Of a stretch of DNA of 64,000 bases, positions 8,570-17,593 are shown piece by piece. The translations under genes were made by a program, and so were the position numbers. Within the stretch, counting starts at the first letter, position 1, and each line of letters starts with the position of its first letter. The stretch comes from Bog-950 sp964423405 (GTDB lineage Bacteria; Bacteroidota; Bacteroidia; Chitinophagales; LD1), in NCBI GenBank assembly GCA_964423405.1, contig CAYREY010000001.1:1-64000 (forward strand), given 5' to 3'. The notes below the pieces were generated by a model. The model made no database searches, was not told the origin of the DNA, and was given only the letters and a program-made list of their open reading frames with translations.

Positions 8570-10837
8570 ATGCGTAAAATAACGGCACTGGCCTTTGCTT
8601 TAGTATTGTATGGGTTTATACAGGCCCAGTGCACCACTACCGATGCTACCGGCTGCCAATGCCCCGATGGCACTACCAACTGCGATTTACTACCCGATAT
8701 TATAGTGGCCGATGAACCCTTGCGCGAAACAGGCAACAACGGGGTTATAGAATATTCGCAAACAGGCAATGGCTTGCAAAATGGCCGGTTACGCTTATCG
8801 GTATCAACACCCAACATTGGCTACGGGCCGCTTACGGTGCTTACTTCATCGCAGTATATATGTGGTAACGATACATTTACTACCGACCCCGGCACCTGCC
8901 CCGGTGGTGGCTCGCCACGTATATTGTGCTACCAGCGGGTGTATCACAAAACTGGTAACACCATGACCTATTACGACCGCCCCGCCGGCAGCATGACCTA
9001 CCACCCTACCCACAACCACATGCACGTAGATGACTGGGGCGTATATACCCTGCGCAGCCGCGATACTACCAACCCCGACCCTTTGCAATGGCCCGTTATT
9101 GGTACCGGTGCCAAGTTGGGTTTCTGCCTGATGGATTATGGCAATTGCAGTTTTTATAACGGCCACTGCGAAGATACCGCCGGAAATATATTACTGAACA
9201 ACGATATACCTAATTATGGTTTAGGGGGCGGCAACTATACCTGCAACCCCGCCGAACAAGGCATATCGGCAGGTTATGTAGATATATACTACCAGTACCT
9301 GGATGATATGTACCTGAATATTCCGCCCAACGTGTGCAATGGCGAATATTACATAGTAGTACATATTGACCCACGCAACTACTTTGCCGAAACCAACGAG
9401 AACAACAACGTAATAGCCATACCCTACACCCTTACCAGGCAAACCGTATCGGGCAATGGCAATGTACCTGTTTATACTACCCAACCCAACAACACCATTT
9501 GCAGCGGCAATAGTGTAACACTAACCTCGGGGCAAAGCAGCCATTACCTGTGGAACACCGGCGATACCACACAAAGTATTACCGTTACACATGCAGGTGC
9601 GTATTCGGTAGCTACCAACTCGGTATGCGGTGCTGGTACCAGCGATACAATAACAGTAACCACCATACCCAGCCAGGTACTAAGCACTACCGCAGCCACC
9701 GGTTGCCAGGGGCAGGCAGCATTACAGGCCAGCGTAACCGGTACCGCCTACTGGTATAACACCGACTCTTCAACCACCAGCGTAGGTAGGGGCGCAACAT
9801 TTACCCCGGCTACAGCAGGCACCAATACGTATTATGTAGAATCGCGCGATACATTGTTTGGTGCCAGTGGCACAGTGGGTGTTACCGATACAGTAGCCAA
9901 CGGTGGTTATTATCAAAACGATCAATACCAGATTTTTTCGGTATTTAAACCCATGCTTATTAAAAGCGTAACAGTATATACCAACAGCAGCAAAAACAGA
10001 ATAATTGAATTACGCAATCAGTTTGGCACTACCCTGCAATCAAAAAATGTGTTTCTGGATAAAGGCGTGCAACAGGTACCGCTTAACTTTTACGTAGTGC
10101 CCGGTAACGATTATCAGCTGGGCTGGCCCATTGCAAGCAACCCCGATTGGTACCGCAACAGTGCAGGGGCAAATTACCCTTACACCTTTTCAGATGTAAT
10201 GAGCATAACCGGTAACTCATCCGGCGATTTAAGCCGCTGGTATTGCTACTACAATTGGCAGGTAGAAGAAGCACCCATTAGCTGCACCAGTGCAAGGGTA
10301 GCCGTGCCGGCTAACATTACCGCCGCACCGGCTGTAGCATTGGGCACAGAAGATACCGTATATTATGTGTACGATGCACCGGTAGCCCTTACAGGCACAC
10401 CTGCCGGTGGTAGCTTTAGTGGTACAGGTGTTACCGGCAACTCCTTTAGCCCCGCACAGGCTGGTGTAGGTGGCCCTTATATTATCAGCTACCAGTACAC
10501 CGATAACAACACCGGCTGCACCGGTACGGCCAGTGTAAACATTACCGTGCTGGATAGCAACACAGCCATTAACCGGCAACCATCATCGGTACAGATAGTA
10601 GTGTACCCCAATCCGGGCAAGGGGCTGTTTACCTTAAAAACAAGCGGTATGCCTGGTTTACCGGCCACGCTTACCATAACCAACATACTGGGGCAAAAAC
10701 TATGGGAAGAAACACAGGTTTTGCTTACTGCCAATACCGAAAAGAATATAGACCTGCGCCAGTTACACAAAGGCCTTTACTACTTGCAGATAAGTAATGG
10801 CCGGCAGGTACACACCGTTAAACTAGCCATTGAATAA
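8570..10837 (+). CDS. Lysyl-oxidase-domain protein, T9SS-secreted
   Basis: 755 residues, signal peptide about 1-20. Residues about 40-290 match the lysyl oxidase (LOX) family. The copper site HxxHxHxH is present at H145, H148, H150 and H152. The FCLxD motif lies at 185-189, and K182 aligns with human LOX Lys320. The QGISAGYVDIY segment places Y240 at human Tyr355, so both lysine tyrosylquinone precursors are conserved. PGNY-like and ESDYTNNV-like motifs follow (CNGEYYIVV, ETNENNNVI). This predicts a copper amine oxidase acting on lysyl or other primary amines outside the cell. Downstream are an Ig-like domain, a module shared with the preceding gene, another Ig-like domain, and a T9SS tail (VYPNPGKGLFTL). 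It probably lies in one unit with the next gene (TAATG overlap). Bacterial LOX homologues are known; the substrate here is not. Confidence 0.85.
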   Translation: MRKITALAFALVLYGFIQAQCTTTDATGCQCPDGTTNCDLLPDIIVADEPLRETGNNGVIEYSQTGNGLQNGRLRLSVSTPNIGYGPLTVLTSSQYICGNDTFTTDPGTCPGGGSPRILCYQRVYHKTGNTMTYYDRPAGSMTYHPTHNHMHVDDWGVYTLRSRDTTNPDPLQWPVIGTGAKLGFCLMDYGNCSFYNGHCEDTAGNILLNNDIPNYGLGGGNYTCNPAEQGISAGYVDIYYQYLDDMYLNIPPNVCNGEYYIVVHIDPRNYFAETNENNNVIAIPYTLTRQTVSGNGNVPVYTTQPNNTICSGNSVTLTSGQSSHYLWNTGDTTQSITVTHAGAYSVATNSVCGAGTSDTITVTTIPSQVLSTTAATGCQGQAALQASVTGTAYWYNTDSSTTSVGRGATFTPATAGTNTYYVESRDTLFGASGTVGVTDTVANGGYYQNDQYQIFSVFKPMLIKSVTVYTNSSKNRIIELRNQFGTTLQSKNVFLDKGVQQVPLNFYVVPGNDYQLGWPIASNPDWYRNSAGANYPYTFSDVMSITGNSSGDLSRWYCYYNWQVEEAPISCTSARVAVPANITAAPAVALGTEDTVYYVYDAPVALTGTPAGGSFSGTGVTGNSFSPAQAGVGGPYIISYQYTDNNTGCTGTASVNITVLDSNTAINRQPSSVQIVVYPNPGKGLFTLKTSGMPGLPATLTITNILGQKLWEETQVLLTANTEKNIDLRQLHKGLYYLQISNGRQVHTVKLAIE

Positions 10838-12066
10838 TGAACCGGTTACTGTTATTGGTAGCAGTTGTTGTGTGCCTGTGTAATATGGCACAAGCGCAAT
10901 GGCAGCTATACAACAGCGGCAATTCGCCCCTGCCCAACAACAACGTACATGCCATGGCTATTGATAGCGCCGGTTATGTATGGATAGGCACCGAAAACGG
11001 ATTAGCCCGATTGGATGGTGCAAACTGGCAGGTGTATAACAGCGGCAACTCGCCCCTCCCTTCTAACCAGATCCGCAGCCTGGCTATTGATACCGGCGGT
11101 AACGTATGGGTGGGTACATTTACAGGCGGGGTTTGTATATACAACGGACAAAGCTGGGTTACCTACCACACCGGCAACAGCACACTACCCGATAACCATA
11201 TCCGTTGCATTGGTTTCGATACTACCGGTTCAGCCTGGCTGGGTACATCGGGTGGCGTAACCTGGCAAAGCGATGAAGGATGGGTTACCTATAATATGTT
11301 CAATTCGCCGCTTACCTCTAACAACGTAACGCATGTTTATACCGATAACAGCAATGTAAAATGGCTGGGCACCATTAACGGCGGTATGGTAAAAAAAGAG
11401 GGCAACAACTGGACGGTTTACAACACGCAAAACAGCGGCATGGAAGATAACACCGTGCTGGATATACAGCACGACTTGCTGGGAAACATCTGGTTTACTA
11501 CGCCCGCACACGGCATAGGCCGCTACAATGGCAGCAACTGGTTTTATAGGTTGCAGTCAAACTCGGCCATACCTACTAATGCTACTACCTGCCTGCATAT
11601 AGGCGCTAACGATATAAAATACATAGGCACCACCGACAAGGGCCTGGTGCGCTGGGACAACGGGTTACAATTCGATTCGTTTACGGTCAACAATTCACCC
11701 ATGCCCGATAACCATGTAACCTGCATGGTGCAACAAGCCGATGGCCGGCTGTGGATAGGCACCAATGGTGGCGGTATAGCAGTATATACCGATACCAGTT
11801 TGCAAACCGGCATTAATGCAATAGCGGCCGCACAGCTTTCGGTTTACCCCAACCCAGCTACCAATATACTTACTATAGAAAGTAGCCAACCACTGCAACA
11901 ACTTTGCATAACCGACCTTGCCGGCCAGCAAATACCCGTGCCTGTAGTACAAAGCCACCACAACCGTATTGGTTTATCTGTAGAGCAGCTTACTGCAGGT
12001 ATGTATATTGTTTCTGGTACTTATCAGGGCCGCACCTATACCACCCGGTTTATCAAAACCAATTAA
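10837..12066 (+). CDS. Secreted seven-bladed propeller protein with T9SS sorting domain
   Basis: 409 residues, signal peptide about 1-20 (MNRLLLLVAVVVCLCNMAQAQ). Seven repeats of about 40-45 residues end in WIGTENG, WVGTFTGG, WLGTSGG, WLGTINGG, WFTTPAHG, YIGTTDKG and WIGTNGGG. These are the blades known as two-component-regulator propellers, but no histidine kinase, transmembrane helix or Y_Y_Y domain follows. A type A sorting domain does (VYPNPATNILTI...GMYIVSG). The start codon overlaps the stop of the lysyl oxidase gene (TAATG), implying translational coupling and possibly a joint role. Function beyond a surface propeller is unknown. Confidence 0.85.
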   Translation: MNRLLLLVAVVVCLCNMAQAQWQLYNSGNSPLPNNNVHAMAIDSAGYVWIGTENGLARLDGANWQVYNSGNSPLPSNQIRSLAIDTGGNVWVGTFTGGVCIYNGQSWVTYHTGNSTLPDNHIRCIGFDTTGSAWLGTSGGVTWQSDEGWVTYNMFNSPLTSNNVTHVYTDNSNVKWLGTINGGMVKKEGNNWTVYNTQNSGMEDNTVLDIQHDLLGNIWFTTPAHGIGRYNGSNWFYRLQSNSAIPTNATTCLHIGANDIKYIGTTDKGLVRWDNGLQFDSFTVNNSPMPDNHVTCMVQQADGRLWIGTNGGGIAVYTDTSLQTGINAIAAAQLSVYPNPATNILTIESSQPLQQLCITDLAGQQIPVPVVQSHHNRIGLSVEQLTAGMYIVSGTYQGRTYTTRFIKTN

Positions 12067-12124
12067 CCGCTGTGTTAAACAGGGTTATCCACCTGCCGGT
12101 GCTGCAATTACTTGGCACATTTGC

Positions 12125-12132
12125 TAAGTTTG
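12125..12132 (+). promoter_or_regulatory. -7 promoter element (TAAGTTTG)
   Basis: Exact TAnnTTTG match 32 bases before the rarA start codon, in the 98-base gap after the propeller gene. A TTG lies at 12112-12114, closer than the usual -33 spacing, so only the -7 box is supported. Confidence 0.5.
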
Positions 12133-12164
12133 AAGCCTATTAAAAATTAAACCTGCTTAATAAT

Positions 12165-13430
12165 ATGCTTGCTCCGCTACCAGAAAGGCTCCGCCCCAAA
12201 ACCATAGCCGGTTTTGTAGGGCAGCAACACCTGATAGGTGAAGGCAAAGTGCTGCGCAAACTGATAGAAAGCGGCAACATTCCCTCTATTATCTTTTGGG
12301 GGCCACCGGGTGTGGGCAAAACATCGCTGGCGCGTTTTATAGCCGAGCAGATAAAGATGCCGTTCTTTCAGCTAAGTGCTATTGAAAGCGGTGTAAAAGA
12401 AGTGCGCAAGGTTATTGATGAAGCCACTACATCGGGCAAGGCTATTTTATTTATAGATGAGATTCACCGTTTTAATAAAGCCCAACAGGATGCTCTGTTG
12501 GGGGCTGTAGAAAAAGGTACCATTGTACTGTTTGGCGCTACTACCGAAAACCCCTCGTTTGAAGTAATATCAGCATTGCTATCGCGCTGTCAGGTATATG
12601 TATTAAAACCACTGGAGCGCGAAGACCTGGAAAAACTGATAGCCCATGCGGTAAAGGAAGACGAGGTACTGGCACAAAAAAATATAGAGGTTCAGGAAAC
12701 AGAAGCGTTGCTTAAATACTCGGGCGGCGATGCCCGCAAATTACTGAACGTGCTGGAACTGGTAGTAAATGCCACGCCGGTTACCAACGGACAAACGCTT
12801 ATAAACAACAAACTGGTAGAACAGGTGGTACAGCAAAAAATGGCCATCTACGATAAAAGCGGCGAACAGCATTACGATATCATATCTGCTTTTATCAAAT
12901 CTATTCGCGGCAGCGACCCTAACGCTGCGGTATATTACCTGGCCCGGATGATAGAAGGCGGCGAAGACCCCAAATTTATTGCCCGCCGTTTATTGATACT
13001 GGCCAGCGAAGATATAGGCAATGCTAACCCAAACGCCCTGTTACTGGCCACCAGTTGTTTTCAGGCAGTAAATGTTATAGGGTACCCTGAGTGCCGCATT
13101 ATACTATCGCAAACGGTTATTTATCTGGCTACATCGGCCAAAAGCAATGCAGCGTATGCAGCTATAGGCGCTGCTATTGACCTGGTGCGCCAAACCGGCG
13201 ATTTACCCATACCCCTGCACATACGCAACGCACCTACCAAACTGATGAAAGACCTGAACTATGGTAAGGATTATAAATATGCCCACAGCTTTGAGGGTAA
13301 CTTTGTAGAGCAGGAATTTATGCCCGACAAACTGAAAGGCGTAAAACTGTTTGAGCCCGGCAACAATGCCCGCGAGGCCGAAATGCGCGCCCAGTTAAAA
13401 AAACAGTGGAAAGAAAAATACGGGTACTAA
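12165..13430 (+). CDS. rarA: Replication-associated recombination protein A (RarA/MgsA AAA+ ATPase)
   Basis: 421 residues, the normal length. The N-terminal LPERLRPKTIAGFVGQ motif is typical. Walker A is GPPGVGKT (46-53), Walker B is ILFIDEIHRFNK (about 94-105), and sensor 1 lies in GATTENPSFEV. The C-terminal clamp-loader-like and tetramerisation part carries SAFIKSIRGSDPNAAVYYLARM and GEDPKFIARRLLILASEDIGNANP. RarA family members act at stalled replication forks together with SSB and DNA ends. The next gene starts nine bases downstream and is probably co-transcribed. Confidence 0.95.
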   Translation: MLAPLPERLRPKTIAGFVGQQHLIGEGKVLRKLIESGNIPSIIFWGPPGVGKTSLARFIAEQIKMPFFQLSAIESGVKEVRKVIDEATTSGKAILFIDEIHRFNKAQQDALLGAVEKGTIVLFGATTENPSFEVISALLSRCQVYVLKPLEREDLEKLIAHAVKEDEVLAQKNIEVQETEALLKYSGGDARKLLNVLELVVNATPVTNGQTLINNKLVEQVVQQKMAIYDKSGEQHYDIISAFIKSIRGSDPNAAVYYLARMIEGGEDPKFIARRLLILASEDIGNANPNALLLATSCFQAVNVIGYPECRIILSQTVIYLATSAKSNAAYAAIGAAIDLVRQTGDLPIPLHIRNAPTKLMKDLNYGKDYKYAHSFEGNFVEQEFMPDKLKGVKLFEPGNNAREAEMRAQLKKQWKEKYGY

Positions 13431-13439
13431 ACAGCAACC

Positions 13440-13892
13440 ATGCAGCAATTAAAACAACAACTTCATGCGCTTTGTATGCAGCAGATAGAGCAACGCATAG
13501 CTACCGCAAGCGAGGCAATGAACATGGCAAACAGTTCGGCCAACGATGAAACCAAAAGCAGTGCTGGCGATAAGTATGAAACAACCCGCGAGATGATACA
13601 GCAGGAAATAGATAAACTGAGCGCCGCCATAGCTGAAGCTGTTGCACAAAAACAATTACTGGAGTTAATCAGCACGCAACGTATACACGATACCGTGCAA
13701 GCCGGCAGTATAGTTGAAACAGATAAGAATGTGTTTTATATATCGGTGGCAGCTGGTGCTATTGTAATAGACAACAAAAAATACCTGGCCATCTCTCCCT
13801 CCTCGCCTATTGGCAGTAAGATGATAGGCCTTAAACAAGGCGATGCCTTCGTTTTCAACAACGTTAAACAGACCATCATTTCGGTAGAATAA
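13440..13892 (+). CDS. GreA/GreB-like coiled-coil protein
   Basis: 150 residues. Residues about 1-75 are a charged helical pair rich in Gln, Glu and Ala (KYETTREMIQQEIDKLSAAI), resembling the GreA/GreB coiled coil. The C-terminal half (GSIVETDKNVFYISVAAG ... SPSSPIGSKMIGLKQGDAFVF) resembles the GreA C-terminal FKBP-like domain with its SPIGxxLxGxxxGD motif. Bacteroidota proteins of this type are often labelled 3-oxoacyl-ACP synthase in databases, which the sequence does not support. Role in transcription is inferred only. It follows rarA by nine bases. Confidence 0.6.
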   Translation: MQQLKQQLHALCMQQIEQRIATASEAMNMANSSANDETKSSAGDKYETTREMIQQEIDKLSAAIAEAVAQKQLLELISTQRIHDTVQAGSIVETDKNVFYISVAAGAIVIDNKKYLAISPSSPIGSKMIGLKQGDAFVFNNVKQTIISVE

Positions 13893-14159
13893 GCGCCCAA
13901 AACAACAAGCCTTTAATTATCAAGCAGATACAAAAATGTGCGAAAAAATCGCGGGTCAATTCAAATAATTAGAGAATAGTTAGAAGTGCTTATAAATACA
14001 GCTTAGAACGTGTTTACACACCCATCTACACAAGTTAAAACTGTTTTTTGTAGTGTTTTTGAACAGTACCAACATTACCCACACATATCGTTTAATAAGT
14101 AATACCAATTAGGGCTACCAATGGCAGTAGTTTAGCAGTAAATAAAAGCCAATTCAGCT

Positions 14160-14645
14160 ATGTTAACTGTTAACCGGAACTATCCCTACCGCCTGTTTTT
14201 AGTTGAAGATAACCCCGCCGAAGTACGCCTAATGCAAGAGGCCATTAAAGAGGCCGGCCTGAGCGATGATGTAGAACTTGAGTATGCCTACGATGGTGAA
14301 GAAGCCTGCGACCAGTTAGACACCGCAAAAATTATAGGTAAGCCATTCGACCTTGTTTTGCTTGACCTGAATATGCCCAAGGTAACCGGCAAAGAAGTGC
14401 TGGAGAAAATTAAAACCGATCCGGAACTTGAAAACACACCGGTGATAGTAGTAACCAACAGCGATTACAAACGCGATATGATTGAGTGCTACCGCCTGCG
14501 CGCCGATGGTTACCTGCAAAAACCAGCCGACTTTAAAAAGCTGGTAGATTTTTTTATCTCTATTAAAGAATCTATCAAGGTAAAACAACGCCTCTCTATT
14601 TTTTATATAGAGAAAGTATACGACGAATTAAGAATGGCTATTTAA
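14160..14645 (+). CDS. Single-domain response regulator (Rcp1-like)
   Basis: 161 residues containing only a receiver domain. The acidic pair is E16/D17 (LVEDNPAE), the phospho-acceptor is D69 (LVLLDLNMPKVTG), the conserved Thr is in VIVVTNSD, and the Lys is in YLQKPADF. A helical C-terminal tail of about 25 residues follows. The extended alpha-1 region and the DLNMPKxxGxEVL pattern fit the Rcp1/CheY-like group that works with phytochrome-type or hybrid kinases. No kinase lies nearby, so the partner is unknown. The 266-base gap upstream (13893-14159) shows no gene or structured RNA. Confidence 0.9.
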   Translation: MLTVNRNYPYRLFLVEDNPAEVRLMQEAIKEAGLSDDVELEYAYDGEEACDQLDTAKIIGKPFDLVLLDLNMPKVTGKEVLEKIKTDPELENTPVIVVTNSDYKRDMIECYRLRADGYLQKPADFKKLVDFFISIKESIKVKQRLSIFYIEKVYDELRMAI

Positions 14646-14694
14646 TTATTACATATAGTAACACATCTCCTCTCCTCACTAATTTACTGTTAGC

Positions 14695-15408
14695 TTAAAA
14701 GAGTAATTGCATTACCTCGCTGGTAAAGTTGTTGCTGTGCGCTACTTCTACAAATTTATTCTGCTCGGTCATTACCCAGCATTTATTGCAATGTTGCAAG
14801 GCAGCCTCTACATCGTGCGTAGAGAGTATAACAATCTTGTTTAGTTGCCGGGTTACCCCGGCCAGTAGTTCCAGTATCTCTTTCTTACTTCTAAAATCAA
14901 GAAAGGCCGTAGGCTCATCAAGTATTACAACCGGTGTTTGCTGACAAAGTGCACGGGCAATCAACACTTTTTGTTTCTCACCATCGCTAAGCTCATTAAA
15001 AAGCTTGTGTTGCAGCTTACCCAGCTTCATTACTTCAATTATATGTGTTACCTCTTGTTTGTCGGCATTGGTAAGTTGGCCCAGCCAGTTGGTATAAGGC
15101 ATACGGCCCAGGGCAATAAATTCATGCACCAGTATATTATCTACCAGCAGCCGCTCGGTAAGTACAATACTTATCAGCCTGGCACGCTCCTGTGCCGGTA
15201 TGCTGTTTAGTTCTTTACCACCAATGGTAACCGAGCCACCCACACTGCGTTGTAAACCGGTAAGCGTACGTAACAGAGTAGATTTACCTATACCGTTAAC
15301 ACCCAGTAAAGCTACCATATCGCCGGTGGCAGCGGTAAATGTTATATCGCCAAACACCACCTGCGCAGCGCCATACCCAATACTAAGTTGTGTTGCCTGT
15401 AGCTGCAT
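14695..15408 (-). CDS. btuD: Vitamin B12 ABC importer ATPase (BtuD-like)
   Basis: 237 residues. Walker A is LLGVNGIGKST (about 35-45), the signature is LSDGEKQKVLIARAL, Walker B is VVILDEPTAFLD, and the H-loop is STHD. This architecture is shared by FecE/BtuD/HmuV ATPases for cobalamin, siderophores and haem. B12 is favoured because the gene is last in the operon led by the cobalamin riboswitch and follows BtuC and BtuF homologues. Its ATG is adjacent to or overlaps the permease stop at 15408. Confidence 0.85.
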   Translation of the reverse strand: MQLQATQLSIGYGAAQVVFGDITFTAATGDMVALLGVNGIGKSTLLRTLTGLQRSVGGSVTIGGKELNSIPAQERARLISIVLTERLLVDNILVHEFIALGRMPYTNWLGQLTNADKQEVTHIIEVMKLGKLQHKLFNELSDGEKQKVLIARALCQQTPVVILDEPTAFLDFRSKKEILELLAGVTRQLNKIVILSTHDVEAALQHCNKCWVMTEQNKFVEVAHSNNFTSEVMQLLF

Positions 15409-16418
15409 TATAGTTTTCGTTGTCGTAAAATTATCCAGATAACCACCGGTGCGCCTAGCAATGATGTTACTGCATTAACCGGCAATATATTATCGCTGCC
15501 GGGTGTGGCGGCTATTACATTACATAAACCGCAGATAGCTGCACCGGTAAGCACACAGGCTGGTATCAGTATTTTATGGTCGGCAGTTTTAAACAATACA
15601 CGCGAAAGATGAGGCACCGCCAGCCCCACAAAACCTACCGGCCCGCAAAATGCAGTTATACTACCGGCCAGTACACTGGTGCAAAGCACAATCAGTAGCT
15701 TGGCATTGCGTATGTTAAGCCCCGAACTAACGGCGTAGGTATCGCCAAGTAGCAACAGGTTCAATGGCTTGGATAACAGAAATGAAAAAGCAATACCCGC
15801 CAGCACTACCACCGTAAGGTAAAGCGACTGCGTTAGCGACACGTATCTGAAACTACCAAAAGTCCACAATACATAATTTTTAAGCGCCTCGTTACTGGTA
15901 AACGCCTGCATTATCTCTATCAATGCGCTGATTCCACCACCTATCATCAGGCCAATGATAAGGATAGCCACCACATCGCTAAGCCGGTACGATATGAGAA
16001 AGTTAACCAGAAAAATGAGCACCGCACCGGTTGCGGCAGCCAGTATAATACCCCAGCTACCCAATAACTGTAACTGATAAACACCAAATACCGAGGCCGC
16101 CATAATAAACAATGCCACGCCCAAACTGGCACCGGAACTTATACCCAACACATAAGGCCCTGCCACCGGGTTGCGGAACATGGTTTGCATTTGCAATCCG
16201 CTAACCGAAAGCCCCGCACCGGCCACAATAGCCGATAGTGCCGCCGGCAAGCGCGACTCCAACACAATGTTACTCCAGGCAATGTTACCGGTATAGTTGC
16301 CCAGTAATATATGTAGCACATCGGCAGCAGGTATAGTTACAGAGCCCAGTAGCAGTTGCAAAAAAAACACAACCACTACTGCAAAGGCCATAACTATAAA
16401 CAGCGCTGTTCTTTTCAC
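15408..16418 (-). CDS. btuC: Vitamin B12 ABC importer permease (BtuC-like, FecCD family)
   Basis: 336 residues with about ten hydrophobic helices. FecCD-family landmarks include SRLPAALSAIVAGAGLSVSGLQMQ, NPVAGPYVLGISSGASLG, and CGPVGFVGLAVPHLSRVL near the coupling region. Length is normal. It would transport cobalamin across the inner membrane with the ATPase encoded immediately downstream (stop and start overlap at 15408) and the binding protein upstream (spacing eight bases). Substrate assignment rests on the riboswitch and operon context. Confidence 0.87.
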   Translation of the reverse strand: MKRTALFIVMAFAVVVVFFLQLLLGSVTIPAADVLHILLGNYTGNIAWSNIVLESRLPAALSAIVAGAGLSVSGLQMQTMFRNPVAGPYVLGISSGASLGVALFIMAASVFGVYQLQLLGSWGIILAAATGAVLIFLVNFLISYRLSDVVAILIIGLMIGGGISALIEIMQAFTSNEALKNYVLWTFGSFRYVSLTQSLYLTVVVLAGIAFSFLLSKPLNLLLLGDTYAVSSGLNIRNAKLLIVLCTSVLAGSITAFCGPVGFVGLAVPHLSRVLFKTADHKILIPACVLTGAAICGLCNVIAATPGSDNILPVNAVTSLLGAPVVIWIILRQRKL

Positions 16419-16426
16419 TTGGGTGG

Positions 16427-17593
16427 TTATTGTAGCTTACGATAATAATACAACTGGTGCCCCGGCAGCAATTCGGGGTGGAAGATATAAATCATATCGG
16501 CCAGTACCTTATCGGGTGCCATGGTACCACTCTCCCAAAAATCGAAACCACCGGCTGTTGTACTCCGCTTATCGGTATTATATACCTTACCAGTCTGGTA
16601 GGCTTTAAAAAAAGTATTCTTTTTATCGGCGGCCTGTACATCGGCCAGTGAGCGAACAAATCCGTTACACAGCCAGTAATCGGCATTGGCAGCGCGGGCA
16701 TACACGGCTTCATAATCCAGGTTCAGGTTCAGGCCGTTGTTGGCGGTATCATTCTTCCACAAAAAATCACCACCGGCATCGGCTATTATACGCGTCATGT
16801 AGTTATCGCCGCAGGGCATGTACCATATCTCTTTAAAAGGTATGTTTACAAAAACAGTAGGCTGCTGCAATACGCTTTGCGCCTTGGCTTTTAATGCCAG
16901 GTAGTTTGTCTCTATCTGCTTAAAGATACTGTCCGCCTCTACCTCCTTATCGTAAAAGGCAGCAGTAAACTTAATCCACTCGGCACGGGCCAGCGGCTCC
17001 TGCTCCATATAATCTACATTCAATACCGATGTAAGATGTAGTGAGTTGAGTTTCACTTTCATCTTATCGCCACCATCCCAACTACCCGATGTGATAACAA
17101 AGGCAGGATCCAACTCAACTATCTTCTCGTAGTTGGGTTCGCCGCTGCCAATATTGGCAATAAGGCCCTGCTTTACTTTATCGACTATGCCTTTGTTGTA
17201 TATCAGTTCTGTATTGGCAACACCGGCTATAGAGTCGGCAAGGCCCAGCATATCTAATGCGGTAATGTGGTTGGTAGAAACACAAACAACTTTCCGTACC
17301 GGCGTATCCAGCAGTACGGCATTGGTAAAATCTACCGGCGCAGCTTTTCCTTTAGGCAGCAAAACATATTGCGCCAATATATTTAAGCTATCCTTCAAAT
17401 CTCGCACAGTAATCAACTTAAAGCCATTATAATAATCTACCGAAAACCCACGGGCATACTTAACCGGTAGCCTGGCCTCGGGCACGCAATGTGGTGTGTG
17501 CGTTGCCGCAGGCTTGCCCGTACTGTTACAACCGATGAATAAACACCCTACAACCAGTAACATCAGCATCAACGTAAGCAAGTGTTTATTCAT
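16427..17593 (-). CDS. btuF: Cobalamin-binding ABC lipoprotein (BtuF-like)
   Basis: About 388 residues. The ATG at 17593 gives a clean lipoprotein signal (MNKHLLTLMLMLLVVGCLFIGC) with a lipobox ending at LFIGC. An in-frame ATG at 17620 would add nine residues and is not preferred. The periplasmic-binding class III fold is indicated by VVCVSTNHITALDMLGLADSIAGV, NYEKIVELDPAFVITSG and the connecting helix. It would deliver cobalamin to BtuC. The start overlaps the 3' end of the BtuG-like gene by eight bases, consistent with translational coupling. Confidence 0.85.
   Translation of the reverse strand: MNKHLLTLMLMLLVVGCLFIGCNSTGKPAATHTPHCVPEARLPVKYARGFSVDYYNGFKLITVRDLKDSLNILAQYVLLPKGKAAPVDFTNAVLLDTPVRKVVCVSTNHITALDMLGLADSIAGVANTELIYNKGIVDKVKQGLIANIGSGEPNYEKIVELDPAFVITSGSWDGGDKMKVKLNSLHLTSVLNVDYMEQEPLARAEWIKFTAAFYDKEVEADSIFKQIETNYLALKAKAQSVLQQPTVFVNIPFKEIWYMPCGDNYMTRIIADAGGDFLWKNDTANNGLNLNLDYEAVYARAANADYWLCNGFVRSLADVQAADKKNTFFKAYQTGKVYNTDKRSTTAGGFDFWESGTMAPDKVLADMIYIFHPELLPGHQLYYYRKLQ

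Noticed and set aside
13893..14159. Possible tRNA or small RNA in the 266-base gap before the response regulator
   Set aside because: No cloverleaf, conserved T-loop or strong hairpin was seen.
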